From assembly GCA_022496185.1 (NCBI GenBank), contig WTXG01000042.1, positions 1-64,000 of the forward strand: DNA of 64,000 nucleotides, written 5' to 3'. This document shows positions 19,900 through 30,484 of the stretch, piece by piece. The notes beneath the pieces are model-generated. The model searched no databases and was not told the DNA's origin. It was given only the letters and a program-made list of their open reading frames with translations. Position numbers and translations under genes: made by a program. Position 1 is the stretch's first letter. The number at the start of each line of letters is the position of its first letter. This DNA comes from Multifurca ochricompacta (Eukaryota; Basidiomycota; Agaricomycetes; Russulales; Russulaceae).

Positions 19900-20792
19900 A
19901 GTTCACCACTTTCAAAAACTTTAACCACGATGTCCCCCAGATCATTAACCCTTTTCAACGCGCCAACCTCTTCCTATCTTTGATACGAGGGGACGCGGTA
20001 GACGACTGGACAATGGAACAGCTGGAATGGCTGAATGAACAAGTTGAAGGTGGTCGTCGTACCACTAGTGAAGTCCTCTGGGAAACTATCGCCCAGAGGT
20101 TCAAAGACGCATTTACGGACGGACAGGCCAAGCAGAAGGCTGCCCGAGAGTTGAAGTCCCTTAAGATGGAAAAAGGGGAACTAGATGCCTACGTGGCGAA
20201 ATTCAGAAGTCTGGCTAACAGAGCCGGGTATGACACGGATGAAGAGGCGACACTGGACCTCTTCTCGCAAGGGTTGCCTAACCCACTGGTCAAAAACATC
20301 ATCCAGTTCCACCACCCACAGGACTGGGATGCATGGGTTGATGCTGCCCGACGACAGCAGCAAGATTATCTCGACTTCCAAACGCGCTTTGGCGTCGATA
20401 CCAAGAAAGGAAAGACTAGAGACCAGTGGAAGGCTGCCTTCGGGGTCAAGCCCGCGCACGCTTCCCAGAGAGATCCAAATGCAATGGATACCTCAGCCGA
20501 CCGAACCAGAGCACGGGTCGCGCTGACAGAAGACGAAAGGCAAACGCTGATGAAGGAGGGGAGGTGCTTTCGCTGTAAGGCACTGGGCCATATGTCAAGG
20601 GAATGCCCAAAGAAAGGGGTACGGGTGGCAGAAGCAACGGTCACGCCGATCCGAAACAACCCGCCCACCGTCGATAAGAAAACCCCGACGAAAGAAGAAA
20701 AAGCGCAGGAAATATGGGCAAACATGATGAAGGAGAGCGAGGAGGTGCGGGCCATCTTAGTAGAAAAGGCCTTCGCCAAAAAGGATTTTTGA
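19893..20792 (+). CDS. Gag core and CCHC nucleocapsid, Ty3 copy 2
   Basis: The frame encodes a Ty3-type Gag: FMLEFTTFKNFN, NPFQRANLFLSLIRG, DDWTMEQLEWLNEQV, RFKDAFTDGQAKQKAARELK, LDAYVAKFRSLANRAGY, and a CCHC knuckle (CFRCKALGHMSREC, 20566-20607). It follows the leader frame by a -1 step at a run of four G (near 19867-19870). Copy 1 shows the same step at the same codon, so it is either a family feature or the same under-called G run. The 3' end overlaps Pol, which is again in the -1 frame. Confidence 0.88.
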   Translation: MLEFTTFKNFNHDVPQIINPFQRANLFLSLIRGDAVDDWTMEQLEWLNEQVEGGRRTTSEVLWETIAQRFKDAFTDGQAKQKAARELKSLKMEKGELDAYVAKFRSLANRAGYDTDEEATLDLFSQGLPNPLVKNIIQFHHPQDWDAWVDAARRQQQDYLDFQTRFGVDTKKGKTRDQWKAAFGVKPAHASQRDPNAMDTSADRTRARVALTEDERQTLMKEGRCFRCKALGHMSRECPKKGVRVAEATVTPIRNNPPTVDKKTPTKEEKAQEIWANMMKESEEVRAILVEKAFAKKDF

Positions 20793-23700
20793 TTGGCTCT
20801 ACCCCGTCGGCCTGGGCAAGAGCATTACATGTAACCTCTGTGTATACTAGTCGCTTCAAGTCGTTGAAAATACCAGTGCACTTCGAAACTACACAGAGGA
20901 CGGCCGACCGTGACATCCTGATTGATTCAGGAGCCACCGATAACTTCATCAGCCCACGAATGGCGAGGACCATGGGCCTGGGGATGCTGGAACTTCCCCA
21001 GGAAAAGAATATTTGGAACATAGATGGAACGGCCAATAGAGCTGGAAGAATCACCCATTACACCGACCTTAATGTCCAAGTGGGAGAAAGAACAAAGGCG
21101 ATTCGCTTCCTTGTCACCAATTTGGGAAATGAAGATCTAATCCTAGGATACCCATGGTTGGCTGCGTTCGAACCAAAGATCAACTGGAGCGACGCAACCA
21201 TGGATAAGGACTATTACCCAGTTCTCATCACGTCATTGGGGTATGATTATGCCATTCGACATGCAAAGGCATCGAAGACAGAGGAGGAGGACGCAGGACG
21301 CTGCTATGTCACGAAAGCATCAGAACTGGCCCAAAAGGCTGCAGAAGGATATACAGAGAAGACTTTTGAAGAGGTAGTACCGGAAGCTTATCACCGGCAC
21401 TGGAAGGTGTTCTCAGAAGAGGAGTCACAACGTTTCCCGCCTGCACGACCTTGGGATCATGCTATTGAATTCACGCCCGACACCCCGTCGGCCATCGATT
21501 GCAAAATTTATCCATTATCCCAGAAAGAGCAGGAAGCACTCACGGTGTTCCTTGAAGAACACCTCGCAAAAGGATACATTCGCCCGTCAAAGTCGCCATA
21601 TGCGTCACCTTTCTTCTTCATCAAAAAGAAAGACGGGAAACTTCGACCTGTTCAGGACTACCGACGGATAAACGCCCACACCATAAAGAATGCCTATCCT
21701 CTTCCCCTCATCTCTGAACTCATCGATACCATGAGGAACAAGTCCCTATTCTCCAAAATGGATGTCCGGTGGGGATACAATAACATCAGAATTAAGGAAG
21801 GGGATCAGTGCAAAGCAGCATTCAAAACCAACCAGGGGCTCTTTGAGCCGAACGTCATGTTCTTCGGTCTTACCAACTCACCTGCCACCTTCCAATCTAT
21901 GATGAACCACATCTTCCGCAACCTTATCCTCACGGGCGAAGTAGTGGTGTACATGGACGACATCCTGGTAGCTACGACAAATGATTTGGTCCATCACCGA
22001 GAGCGCGTCCACCAAGTACTGGATATTCTACACGAACATGATTTATACCTGAAACCAGCCAAGTGCTCCTTTGAACAACGAAGCATAGAATACCTGGGGG
22101 TTATCCTTGAAGGAGGACGAGTTCGGATGGATCCAGTAAAAGTGCAAGGGATTCGGGAATGGCCCGTACCCACGTGTATCAAGGATGTGCGATCCTTCAT
22201 CGGATTCTGCAATTTCTACCGACGATTTGTACGAGGATTCTCGGGTATGGCTCAACCACTGAATAGCCTGCTAAAGAAGGGTACGCCTTGGCACTGGGGA
22301 GACGAACAACAACGAGCCTTTGAACAAATCCGAGACATTGTAGGCTCGGAACCCGTTCTTCTACAACCGGACCTGGATAGACCCTTTGAACTCGAAGTAG
22401 ATGCATCGCGTTTTGCAAACGGAGCTGTATTAAACCAACGGGATGCGACAGGACTACTTCATCCAGTCGCCTTTTACTCAGAGACATTCTCACCGGCGGA
22501 ACGAAATTATGATATTTGGGACAGAGAACTGCTTGCCATTGTGAAAGCACTACGACATTGGCGGCCGTACCTAGCAGGGACCCCCCATAAGACCATTATT
22601 CACACTGATCACTCCAACCTATTATATTGGAAGGAACCCCACAAAATCAGTCGACGGGTCGCCCGCGAAGTTCTAGAATTGGAGGAATATAACTTCGAGT
22701 TGAAACATATTGCAGGAAGCCGCAATGCACGCGCAGATGCCTTGTCACGACGACCCGACTGGGACAATGGAGAAGAAGACAATAATGATATCACGGTCCT
22801 GCCTGAAGAGGTTTTTGCGAAAACCGCCGTGACAAGCCTCCATGATATGGACCTGTGGGCTCAAGTGTCACAAAACATGAACCAACAGCTGTGCGAGTCA
22901 TGGGCAGACGCACACAATCTGAAGAAGATTGATGGCCTTTGGTGGAAGGATGGGGATCGACTCGTTGTCACCGGTGGCGACAACATTAAGAGGGGGGTGA
23001 TCCATTTCACCATGACCTTCCCTCTGCAGGACACCCCGGCATCGCCAACACGTACGCCTTGGCCAAACGAGACTACTGGTGGCCGAACATGAAGAAAGAT
23101 GTGGAAGATTATGTGAAGGGATGTGCGGACTGCCAAGCCAACAAAGTAAACACGCACCCACACCCACCAGCACCATTCCCAATCACGCCAACAGCCTCAC
23201 TACCATTCCAGACCATTGCAATGGACTTTATAGTCAAACTCCCCATCTCCAGAGGATTCGACTCCATCTTGACGATCACTGACCATGATTGCTCCAAAGC
23301 GGCACTGTTCATACCCTGTAATGAGTCCGTCACAGCAGAAGGGTAGCCAAACTTTACCTGGACCACGTCTACAGACACTACGGCCTCCCAGAAAAGATCA
23401 TCTCCGACCGCGACCCACGCTTCACCTCCACCTTTGCCGAGCACTCTGCAAGACGTTGGACATCACCCAGAATATCTCAACCGCCTACCACCCACAACTG
23501 ATGGACATCAGAAAGGACGAACCAATGGCTCGAACAGTATCTTCGGTTCTGGTGCAATGGACGGCAGGACGACTGGGCGACTGGTTAGCAATGGCAGAGT
23601 TTGCACACAACTCGTGGCCCAACGGAACCACCAAGACCCCTCCATTCTCACTTATCATGGGATGGACACCACGAACCAATTGGACAAGAAACCACAAACG

Positions 23701-24253
23701 TCCCCTCAGCTGCGCAGCGTATCAGCCAATGGGAGGAGATCAGGAAATCGGCCAATGAAAACCTGCTCAAGGCGCAAAGAACCTATCCGAAAGGCCATCG
23801 AAGTTCACACCCTATCGGACCAATGACCTCGTCTGGCTGGAGGGAAAGAACATTCACACGTCACACCCCACGCTAAATTAGCTCCCCGACGCCACGGACC
23901 CTTCATGATAACAAGGAAGCTGTCAGATGTGTCATATGAACTCAACTTCCACCCACATGGAGAATTCACCCAGTCTTCCATGCCCGACTCCTGACACCAT
24001 ATAGAGAGACAGCCCTACATGGGGAAAACTTCCCGAGACCCCCCCTGAACTAATCGACGGAGAAGCGGAGTGGGAAGTGGAACGGATTCTAGATTCCTCA
24101 CATAAAGGCCGAGGGCGCAAACTACACTACCTAATCAAGTGGAAAGGATTCCCAGACTCTGACAACTCGTGGGAGCCCGCCGGGAATATCTTTGCCCCAG
24201 CCCTTATCTCGGAGTTCCATGACCGACACCCAGAAGCGCCCAAGAATAGTTAA
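20714..24253 (+). CDS. Pol of Ty3 copy 2: protease, RT, RNase H, integrase, chromodomain
   Basis: The first 792 codons are open. Protease is DSGATDNF near residue 71, RT carries [20 protein letters not shown] and the YMDD box near residue 412 ([11 protein letters not shown]), and RNase H starts near residue 558 ([25 protein letters not shown]). Then a shift near 23008 leads to the integrase zinc finger ([21 protein letters not shown]) and AMDFIVKLP. Further shifts lie near 23343, 23430, 23500 and in the tail; the DDE glutamate (SERTN context near 23513) lies in a shifted frame. The chromodomain is at about 24060-24240 ([25 protein letters not shown]), stop at 24253. Pol is entered from Gag by a -1 shift in the 20714-20792 overlap. 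Chromodomains of this class are thought to guide integration to methylated-H3K9 chromatin. Confidence 0.9.
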
Positions 24254-24327
24254 AAGGATGACCCAAACCCAAGAGAAATCCCCAGTACATGCTCCCACAG
24301 CAACGTCCTACAACCATCGAATCCATT

Positions 24328-25519
24328 ATGTCCTTCATCGCTGCCAACGCTGCCATTGACGCTTTCGCTGCTACCACAGTAGTCGTCGAGAACTTCCCTT
24401 CCGCTCATCCTTCCACACGTCTTCCTCACCCATCGACTATGAGGCTGCCGAAGCCCGGGTCAAGAACCAGTCCCCAACCCCAACGACGACTTCGACACTG
24501 TGAAGAACCGCATCCAAACGACCTGATAGGTATGGAGTCGGATGACGAGGTCCCCGAATTCCCTTTTTTGTTAACAACCCAATTCCTCCACGTACTACCC
24601 ATTGGAGATCACCATGGGTGACGGGACGTCGCATCGCCAAGTACATCTTCTACACCAATGGAGGGATGGATGTGGCTGGATGCATGAAGAAGGACGGTCC
24701 CGTTTATGGAGCCCCAGTATATCTGGAAGAAAGGTACACCGGTCGTCTGCATCACACCATGACCGACGAACAGCTGGGGCATCTGGCTGCCGAAGATTCA
24801 CGGGCCTTTGCCATCGACGAGGTACTGAGTGACATGCGACTTCCGCGTCTCAAAGCCGAGGTAATGAGACTGCGGAAGAATCTAACCTTACGCAATACAC
24901 TCAATCGACAGTACAAGGAGCACGCGAAGATGATGGCCCGGCTGACCAACGGGATGTTCCAGATCGAGCAGGAATTGGTGGAGATTCGAAAGAGGTTGGA
25001 AAAGGGGGATGCTTATCAGACCATCGCGGAAAGGTACGCCGACACATACGCCCGACCCCTGCCCCCGCGATCATTGGGGGCTGCTCCCGTGTTACTGCCA
25101 AATCGGTTCGAGATGCCGCGTATGCACGAGAACCCTCGAGGAGAGACGTGCTGGCGATGTGATAGTAAGTATCACATCAGCTGGAATTGCCCCCTCAATC
25201 GCAAGTGGTGTCGGCACTGTCGTAGCAACCTGCACTGGAGCAGGTTCTGCATCTTCCGTCGAGTAGGAGTCGCCCCGACGATCAGTAACCCGTCCGCATG
25301 GTGTGGCAAGTGCCTGCGTCACAATGCCGGACACCGAGAGTTGGACTGCCCTATCCACGACCTGTGCCGCTTATGTGGTCGACGCGGCCCCTATGGGTTC
25401 TCCGCACTCACCAGTGCCCCCAGGACGAGGACAAGGAGAATTATACAATGGATGATCGTAATGTAGCTGATGACTACCTGGAGCTGGTACAGGATGATGA
25501 CGGTACGAGTCGTTTCTAG
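24328..25519 (+). CDS. Accessory ORF3: coiled-coil, multi zinc-knuckle protein
   Basis: After the Pol stop an ATG at 24328 opens a frame whose N-terminus matches that of copy 1 (1-221). Two or three one-base shifts lie between 24420 and 24610. From 24618 a frame of 282 codons follows. It has a charged helical segment rich in Glu/Arg/Leu (about residues 85-135 of that frame), then CCHC boxes CWRCDSKYHISWNC and CRHCRSNLHWSRFC (both CX2CX4HX4C), CGKCLRHNAGHRELDC (CX2CX6HX4C), and a fourth start CRLCGRRG that continues in another frame to THQC. The acidic tail (NVADDYLELVQDDDGTSRF) ends at 25519. A nucleic-acid-binding role is inferred from the knuckles. This is not a standard part of Ty3 elements. 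Confidence 0.65.
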
Positions 25520-25537
25520 CCGGGTCTGCTAGAACCA

Positions 25538-25550
25538 GAAGAGGGGGTGA
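25538..25550 (+). promoter_or_regulatory. Polypurine tract of Ty3 copy 2
   Basis: GAAGAGGGGGTGA directly precedes the 3' LTR. That is the position and composition expected of the plus-strand primer. Confidence 0.85.
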
Positions 25551-26141
25551 TGTTACAACCTCTACCGTCTGTCCCCGTTTTCTTTTTACTCCCCAACGAC
25601 GACCCATCCTTGCCACCCACTCTGCACTTCTCGATCACGTCTCCATCGTGGGATCCCTCACGTGCCCTGCTCCCATCCCCGTGATTCGCTTGGGACTTGT
25701 TGACCTGTTGTTTGCTTGTGTTGACTCTTATCTTGTTATCGCTTATCTCGTTATCTTTACGACCGGACACTTACTTAATACCCTATCAGAAGCTAGACTT
25801 TACGCCGTCCGCTTCCGTATATTCGGGCCCACTTGACTCCGTATCCTTATCTCATAGACGCTCATCGAGTTACGTATATAAGTCCGCTGTAGCTACATTG
25901 TAGACCTCAGACTTGACTTATTGAATACATCGGTGCCTGTCTTCTGGACTCCTCCGTTTATCTTTGACTCAATCGTCTCAAGTACTTCTGGTACTTTTCC
26001 GTTCAACATCGTCTTAGGGAGCGCCCCTTTGACTTTGACTCATCCCGTCTCATCTCCAAGAAGCCTTATTGGTTTCTTACCCGAACCTACGAATCGCGCT
26101 GTCACACAAGTCGTGTGGAACGTCCCGCACCGGGCGTAACA
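25551..26141 (+). repeat. 3' LTR of Ty3 copy 2
   Basis: Same length and, as far as read, the same sequence as 18669-19259. It is followed by the CTGTA duplication. Confidence 0.95.
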
Positions 26142-26146
26142 CTGTA

Positions 26147-26454
26147 GCACACTACAGACCCCATCTTGTCCTCTTGGGGCTGTAGGCTCTTAGCAATTGT
26201 TCAATATAGGTCTATTCTTGCTGGATTTTCACTCTTAGTTTCACCATGATCTCAACATCTTATCTTATCTACATAGCAAGTGCAGGATAGAAGCACCTGT
26301 TACAAACACTGTTATTGATACAAGCTAAACTAAGACAATTTATGTTACAGGAATTAAATAGGAGACATAATATGGCAGAAGGCCAAAGCAGTGGCCAGGG
26401 GTTGATATAATGTAAACTACAAGTCCTTCAAAAAATGCAGCTAAAACTTGATTT
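26147..26454. other. Intergenic, no gene seen
   Basis: A stretch of ordinary composition with no convincing frame. It continues, after the retrotransposon, the flank that ended at 18668. Confidence 0.5.
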
Positions 26455-26592
26455 GATGCTGTAAAGCTGCGGCTTGGGCCTAAGCCGGCCGGAAGCCATT
26501 GCTACGGCCCAGGCTTGAGTTTTGAAAAGCCTGAGCTGCCAGAAGCCGAGCCTAAGCCGCGGCTTCAGGCCGAGCCGGGGCCGTCACAACAC
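26455..26592. mobile_element. Truncated hAT-type MITE end
   Basis: The segment is GC-rich with repeated AAGCCG/GGCTT words. It ends CGTCACAACACTA, which matches the end structure of the complete MITE at 48246-48829 (read from the end, TAGTGTTGTGACGG versus CAGTGATGTGACGG). Its left edge, GCTGTAAAGCTGCGGCTT, matches the reverse complement of about 48330-48350. So only one terminal arm of about 130 bp is present, and no second end or target duplication was found. Confidence 0.7.
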
Positions 26593-26849
26593 TAATTGTG
26601 TCATGCAGGCTCATCTCTTTCTTCCTCACAACTCACTGCTCACTTTACTCTTCAGGGAACAGGCTTTGCTTTGCACTCACTGATAGGCTCTGCACACTAC
26701 ATACATTCAAGCCCCTTATGCAAGAGCCTAGCCCCACATCCTCACAACAGTGCCAAATATCAAATTAGCCCCATCCACCTTGAGTACCATCATCTTGCTC
26801 ATTTATTCATCTATACTGACAACTTCTGTCCACATGATTAGTCCCTTGT

Positions 26850-27197
26850 TTTCTACCCCCAATGCGCTGACAGGCTGGTCTACTACATGTACCCTTATAC
26901 ACTTGCAGAGAGACCTAGTTATGAAGCAGGAAGAGGATGAACTCGGATTGGAAGGAGACAAGTGAGATGGAGCCAGGCAATAAATGCAGAGAGGTGTAAA
27001 CGGAGAGGTGAAAACCTGGCACTAGAGACGGGGAGGTGGTGAAACTGGTTTAAGGAATGGACAGGCATGCGCCCCGGAATGCAAATGTACTGATAAAAGA
27101 TACTAGATCATAAGTGCTCTAATTCAGGATTTGTAATGAAAGAGAGGAGAGGCGATAGCTGGAGGTTTCATGCTCAACGCCCAAGCCATCCTTACAC
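26850..27197 (-). repeat. Truncated LTR related to second-family Ty3 LTR
   Basis: It shares CTGGTCTACTAC, CAGAGAGACCTAGTTATGAAG, the CCCGGAATG block and the end GCCATCCTTACA with the solo LTR at 46962-47532 and, more distantly, with 8866-9517. The first part is missing or unrecognisable. Confidence 0.75.
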
Positions 27198-27929
27198 CAT
27201 ACGCTTGCTATTGCCTCTGGGATGAACGACGAGGGGGCCACGGAATTGGGAGAAGGGCAGGGAGTCGATGTACGGCGCGCATGTATTGGATGTAGATGAT
27301 TCTGCGGTGGCCGATTCCGTAAGTGATTCTATAATAAGGCAGAATCGAAATGCGGTAGCGTTCCAACGGAAAAAGCGAGAACATCGTCATCTGCATAGAC
27401 CTCAAAGAGCTGCGGGAAATTGAGCAGGCCCTCAGCAGCGCGCTGCGTTGCCTCACTCGGGGACAACGAGAACGTTGGTACTGCCCGCGTCGCTTGTCGC
27501 TCCGCTACCACCGGTTCGTCGTGTCCATTGAGTCAAAAGGGGGAAGGAAGCATAATCGAGGGCAGAGCGCGCTCTTTCAAGGAGCAAAGAAGAGCCCCCG
27601 CACGCGACCGGATTCCTGGTTAGGCATGCGGCCATCCTGTAAATGCATTAAGAACCAGGAGATCGTGTAAGGGAGCCGTATTATTGAGCGTTGACTCCGA
27701 AGGGAGTTGCAGCGCGCCCCGTGTCATGCCCGGCAAGCTTGCATGTGGATTTTGGGTGCGAGAGCGGAACGCAATGGAAAGCTAAAGTTAGTAGCGTTCC
27801 ACGTAGCTGCGATTCAAACACGGAAAATCGCTCACGCAAACTGCGGAGGGACTCAAGAAGGTGAAGCCTTGCTTGGATCGCGGACCAGAGTGTAATCGTA
27901 ATCAAGATCATCCAGATCCTCCACTCCGT
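27198..27929. other. Region without a recognised gene
   Basis: Only short frames are present. On the minus strand a stretch near 27511-27330 encodes EGLLNFPQLFEVYADDDVLA, which looks protein-like but matches nothing I recognise; it may be a decayed fragment. The stretch lies between two LTR fragments of the same family and orientation, so it could be the remains of an internal region. Confidence 0.35.
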
Positions 27930-27945
27930 CACCAGCCGGTGACGG
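27926..27945. repeat. Small perfect hairpin
   Basis: CCGTCACC and GGTGACGG form an 8-bp stem around a 4-nt loop at the edge of an LTR fragment. Significance is unknown. Confidence 0.5.
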
Positions 27946-28114
27946 ACGGAGAGGGAAAGAAAGGAATGGATGAGCAGGCGGCCCGGAATGCGAATGTACT
28001 GTACTAATAAAAGATTCTAATTCAGGGTTTGTTAATGAAAGAGAGGAATACCAAGTATGACCAAGAATGCCGATAGCTGAAGGTTTCAGGCTCAACGCTC
28101 GAGTCATCGTTACA
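27930..28114 (-). repeat. Truncated LTR related to second-family Ty3 LTR
   Basis: It shares GGCGGCCCGGAATG, ATTCAGGGTTTG, GATAGCTGAAGGTTTC and the ending CTCGAGTCATCGTTACA with the fragment ending at 27197 and the solo LTR ending at 47532. Only the last 180 bases or so are recognisable. Confidence 0.65.
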
Positions 28115-29734
28115 CCACTGAGGAACATTCAGAAGCTCTGGTAGTACATCGCCAATGTGTAGGCCAGTCTGCCCTTCCAGCATTGCCATCCACCAATCTC
28201 ACCCAATTCGTTAGTCATGTGACCCGGATAACCGTGATGTGGGAAAACCCCCTCAATCTCGAATCACTATATCGCAAAGATTTCCAGTGTCTCAATCGAA
28301 TCTTTGTTTTCCTTTCAGTCGATGTGATCGACTTAAAGCCACCAGTGTAAGAACAAATATCACAAACACGTGGACAACAACCGACCGATCGTGAGAAGAA
28401 AAGCTCAACCGTAAACCCAAGTCCATCTATTTCCACTCCATTAGAAGTCCGGGTGGACGTTGACGATGGAAGAGTATCTCTAGGCTTTCGACTATCTCCT
28501 GATATTCCACATTTCCCAGCCTCTCTATGTGGCCACAGATCCTGTGGTTGAGGGAACACATCCGCCGGAGTCGCTATTGAAAGAACGTCCACTGAGGGTA
28601 TGACTAGGCCACTATCGACGACAAAGAACCTGCGGAGTTGGCCTGCGGGGGTGGGTGCTCCTGACTAAAGTTAGTGAAAGGGTATACCGGGTAACTTTCG
28701 GATCAAATCATAAGTCATGTCATGTTATATCGGTTTGGAGATTAGAAAACGCCTAGTCAATACCGGCCATTTGGTCAACTGCGTTGGAGATGCGCTCGAG
28801 CTCTAAATTCTGAGGTTCGTGATTGCGTAACATCTCCTGGGCCTTCCTACTAGGATACGGTCTGCTTCCGTGAGGGTCAGATAGAGGTAGATAACTCTAA
28901 GGGTCTTGAGGAGGTTAATGATTCCGTAGGCATTCGTTCATGCCTGTACGTGTCTTCCTCGAATTAAACAACAAAATCATGGCCATGGCAGTGTCAGCAC
29001 GCAGCCGTAGTGTTTTACTCTTTATGGATTTCAAGTGGCCACAAGGGAAATGCATGTCCAATGTGTGGCAGCTCAGAGTTGTGTCATCTTCCAACAGCAC
29101 ATGGACGCAGCGTAGAAGATGCGAAAGGTGCGCCAATTATCAATGAACACCTTCAAGAACTGATCAGGGATGACGCAAGGGCTGCGACGCCGTAACCGTG
29201 TGAACGCATGCAGAAATACATCAAGTGTGCGCTCGCGGAACTCCCTCACGGGGTCCATCTGTTAGGGGTAATCCGGAAGGGAAGAGAAATTTTGCCTAGT
29301 GGGTGGCGTACGAGACCTGGTACTCGAGAAAAGGCTCGTAGACTTCGATATCCCAATCGAGACCGCTTCGTGTGAGCGGGAGTGAGCCCGTGGCAGAGAG
29401 CAGAGATGGAGAGGGACATGCGACGAGAGATGGGGAGCCTCCCGCGGGAGGATCAGCGCCGGTATGACTTGGGCACTGCTGATCCGGGTTTGTGCTGTCG
29501 CTGGGTTGGTAAAGAAGAGCTCGGGGCTGATGGTGATGAGTTCGGGAAGTGGCGGCAGGCCCATAATGATTACAAAAGCGCAGGGAGACGCTCGGCTATG
29601 TGACCAAGATAGCCGAGGCCGAGATGGGAGACAAAAATGTGGGCCAATCAACCCACCGTTCTCCAACTTGTTTGCTCTCTTTCATTCTTTTCTTTCATTC
29701 AAAAAGTTCTGATAATAATATTTTATTTTTGACG
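28115..29734. other. Region without a recognised gene
   Basis: Several short frames are open on both strands (for example 28592-28215 minus and 29382-29603 plus). None shows a domain, a consistent codon pattern or plausible splice joins that I can defend. Near 29045-29080 a CPMCGSSELC string occurs, but the frame is short and ends soon after. It is probably decayed sequence between LTR remnants. Confidence 0.35.
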
Positions 29735-30058
29735 TTAATTCGACTTTAGTTTTGGACAGACTCTGATATAGTACAAATGTGATTGATCTGGCACGAACAA
29801 TTTATTAAGCATCTTTAGACTGCGTGTTCCAGGCCGCTTGCCATATCATTATTGCTCGGTTTCACGCCTCTCCTGGCTTCACCTTTCATCTTAATTCTGC
29901 TTCATAACCACACTTCTACTAGGTCTCTCTACAAGTATATGTAAATCTATTATTATTGACGCATCAGCACTATCAACATCGAACTCTCCTCTCTCTCTCT
30001 CTCTCTCTCTCGTGGAACCTCTCTCCCCAACGAACTCACACGGTCTCAGGATCTTACA
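29735..30058 (+). repeat. LTR remnant of the second-family Ty3 group
   Basis: GACTTTAGTTTTGGACAGAC, TGATTGATCTGG, GGTTTCAC, TAGGTCTCTCTACAAGTATA and a CT tract (29990-30011) occur in the same order as in the reverse complement of 17253-17904. It ends near ATCTTACA. Its state is strongly diverged. Confidence 0.65.
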
Positions 30059-30402
30059 CCAAGGAAGTTGTTAAATAAAACATTAAGGAAGTCGGAAGTA
30101 ATAACAGGGACGATGTGATTGATTGAGGTGCTTCTCGAGAGAAGCGAGATTTGAAGACTCATCTCATCTTGTTCCAGTAGATTATTAAGAGAGAGACCGA
30201 GGGACATTAGCAATAACCAATAGCAGGCCAAATGGCTGACGTGGCTGAGCTCGGATGGCGGTCAACCGGTAATCACAAGAACCTTACAATTACAATTACA
30301 AACATCTCTCATCTCTCATCTCTCATCTCCATCTACGCTTCTCCGCACACACACAGGGGACATGGCAAGGACATTATGATCATCATGATTCAGCGAAAAA
30401 AT

Positions 30403-30416
30403 CATATATATAAATC
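30403..30416 (+). promoter_or_regulatory. TATA box of the OYE gene
   Basis: CATATATATAAATC lies about 70 bp before the ATG at 30485, a usual distance for a TATA promoter with a short leader. Confidence 0.6.
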
Positions 30417-30484
30417 CGCTACTTCGAGCAACGAGCAGACAAACAATCCTATCTACACACCTCCCAAACCAACAAATCAACATA

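Larger units (their letters stand above)
18669..26141 (+). mobile_element. Ty3/gypsy chromodomain retrotransposon, copy 2 (complete, young)
   Basis: The 7473-bp element is bounded by two 591-bp LTRs that read the same base for base by eye. CTGTA is duplicated at 18664-18668 and 26142-26146. The order is LTR, self-primer site, Gag with AUG-less leader, Pol (protease, RT, RNase H, integrase, chromodomain), ORF3, polypurine tract, LTR. Identical LTRs mean a recent insertion. The many one-base frameshifts contradict that unless they are sequence errors or the copy was mobilised in trans; all of those checked are single missing bases in short homopolymers. Confidence 0.96.

Noticed and set aside
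23500..23530. Loss of the integrase catalytic Glu in the young Ty3 element
   Set aside because: The Glu (SERTN context) is present in the adjacent frame and one missing A explains the apparent change.
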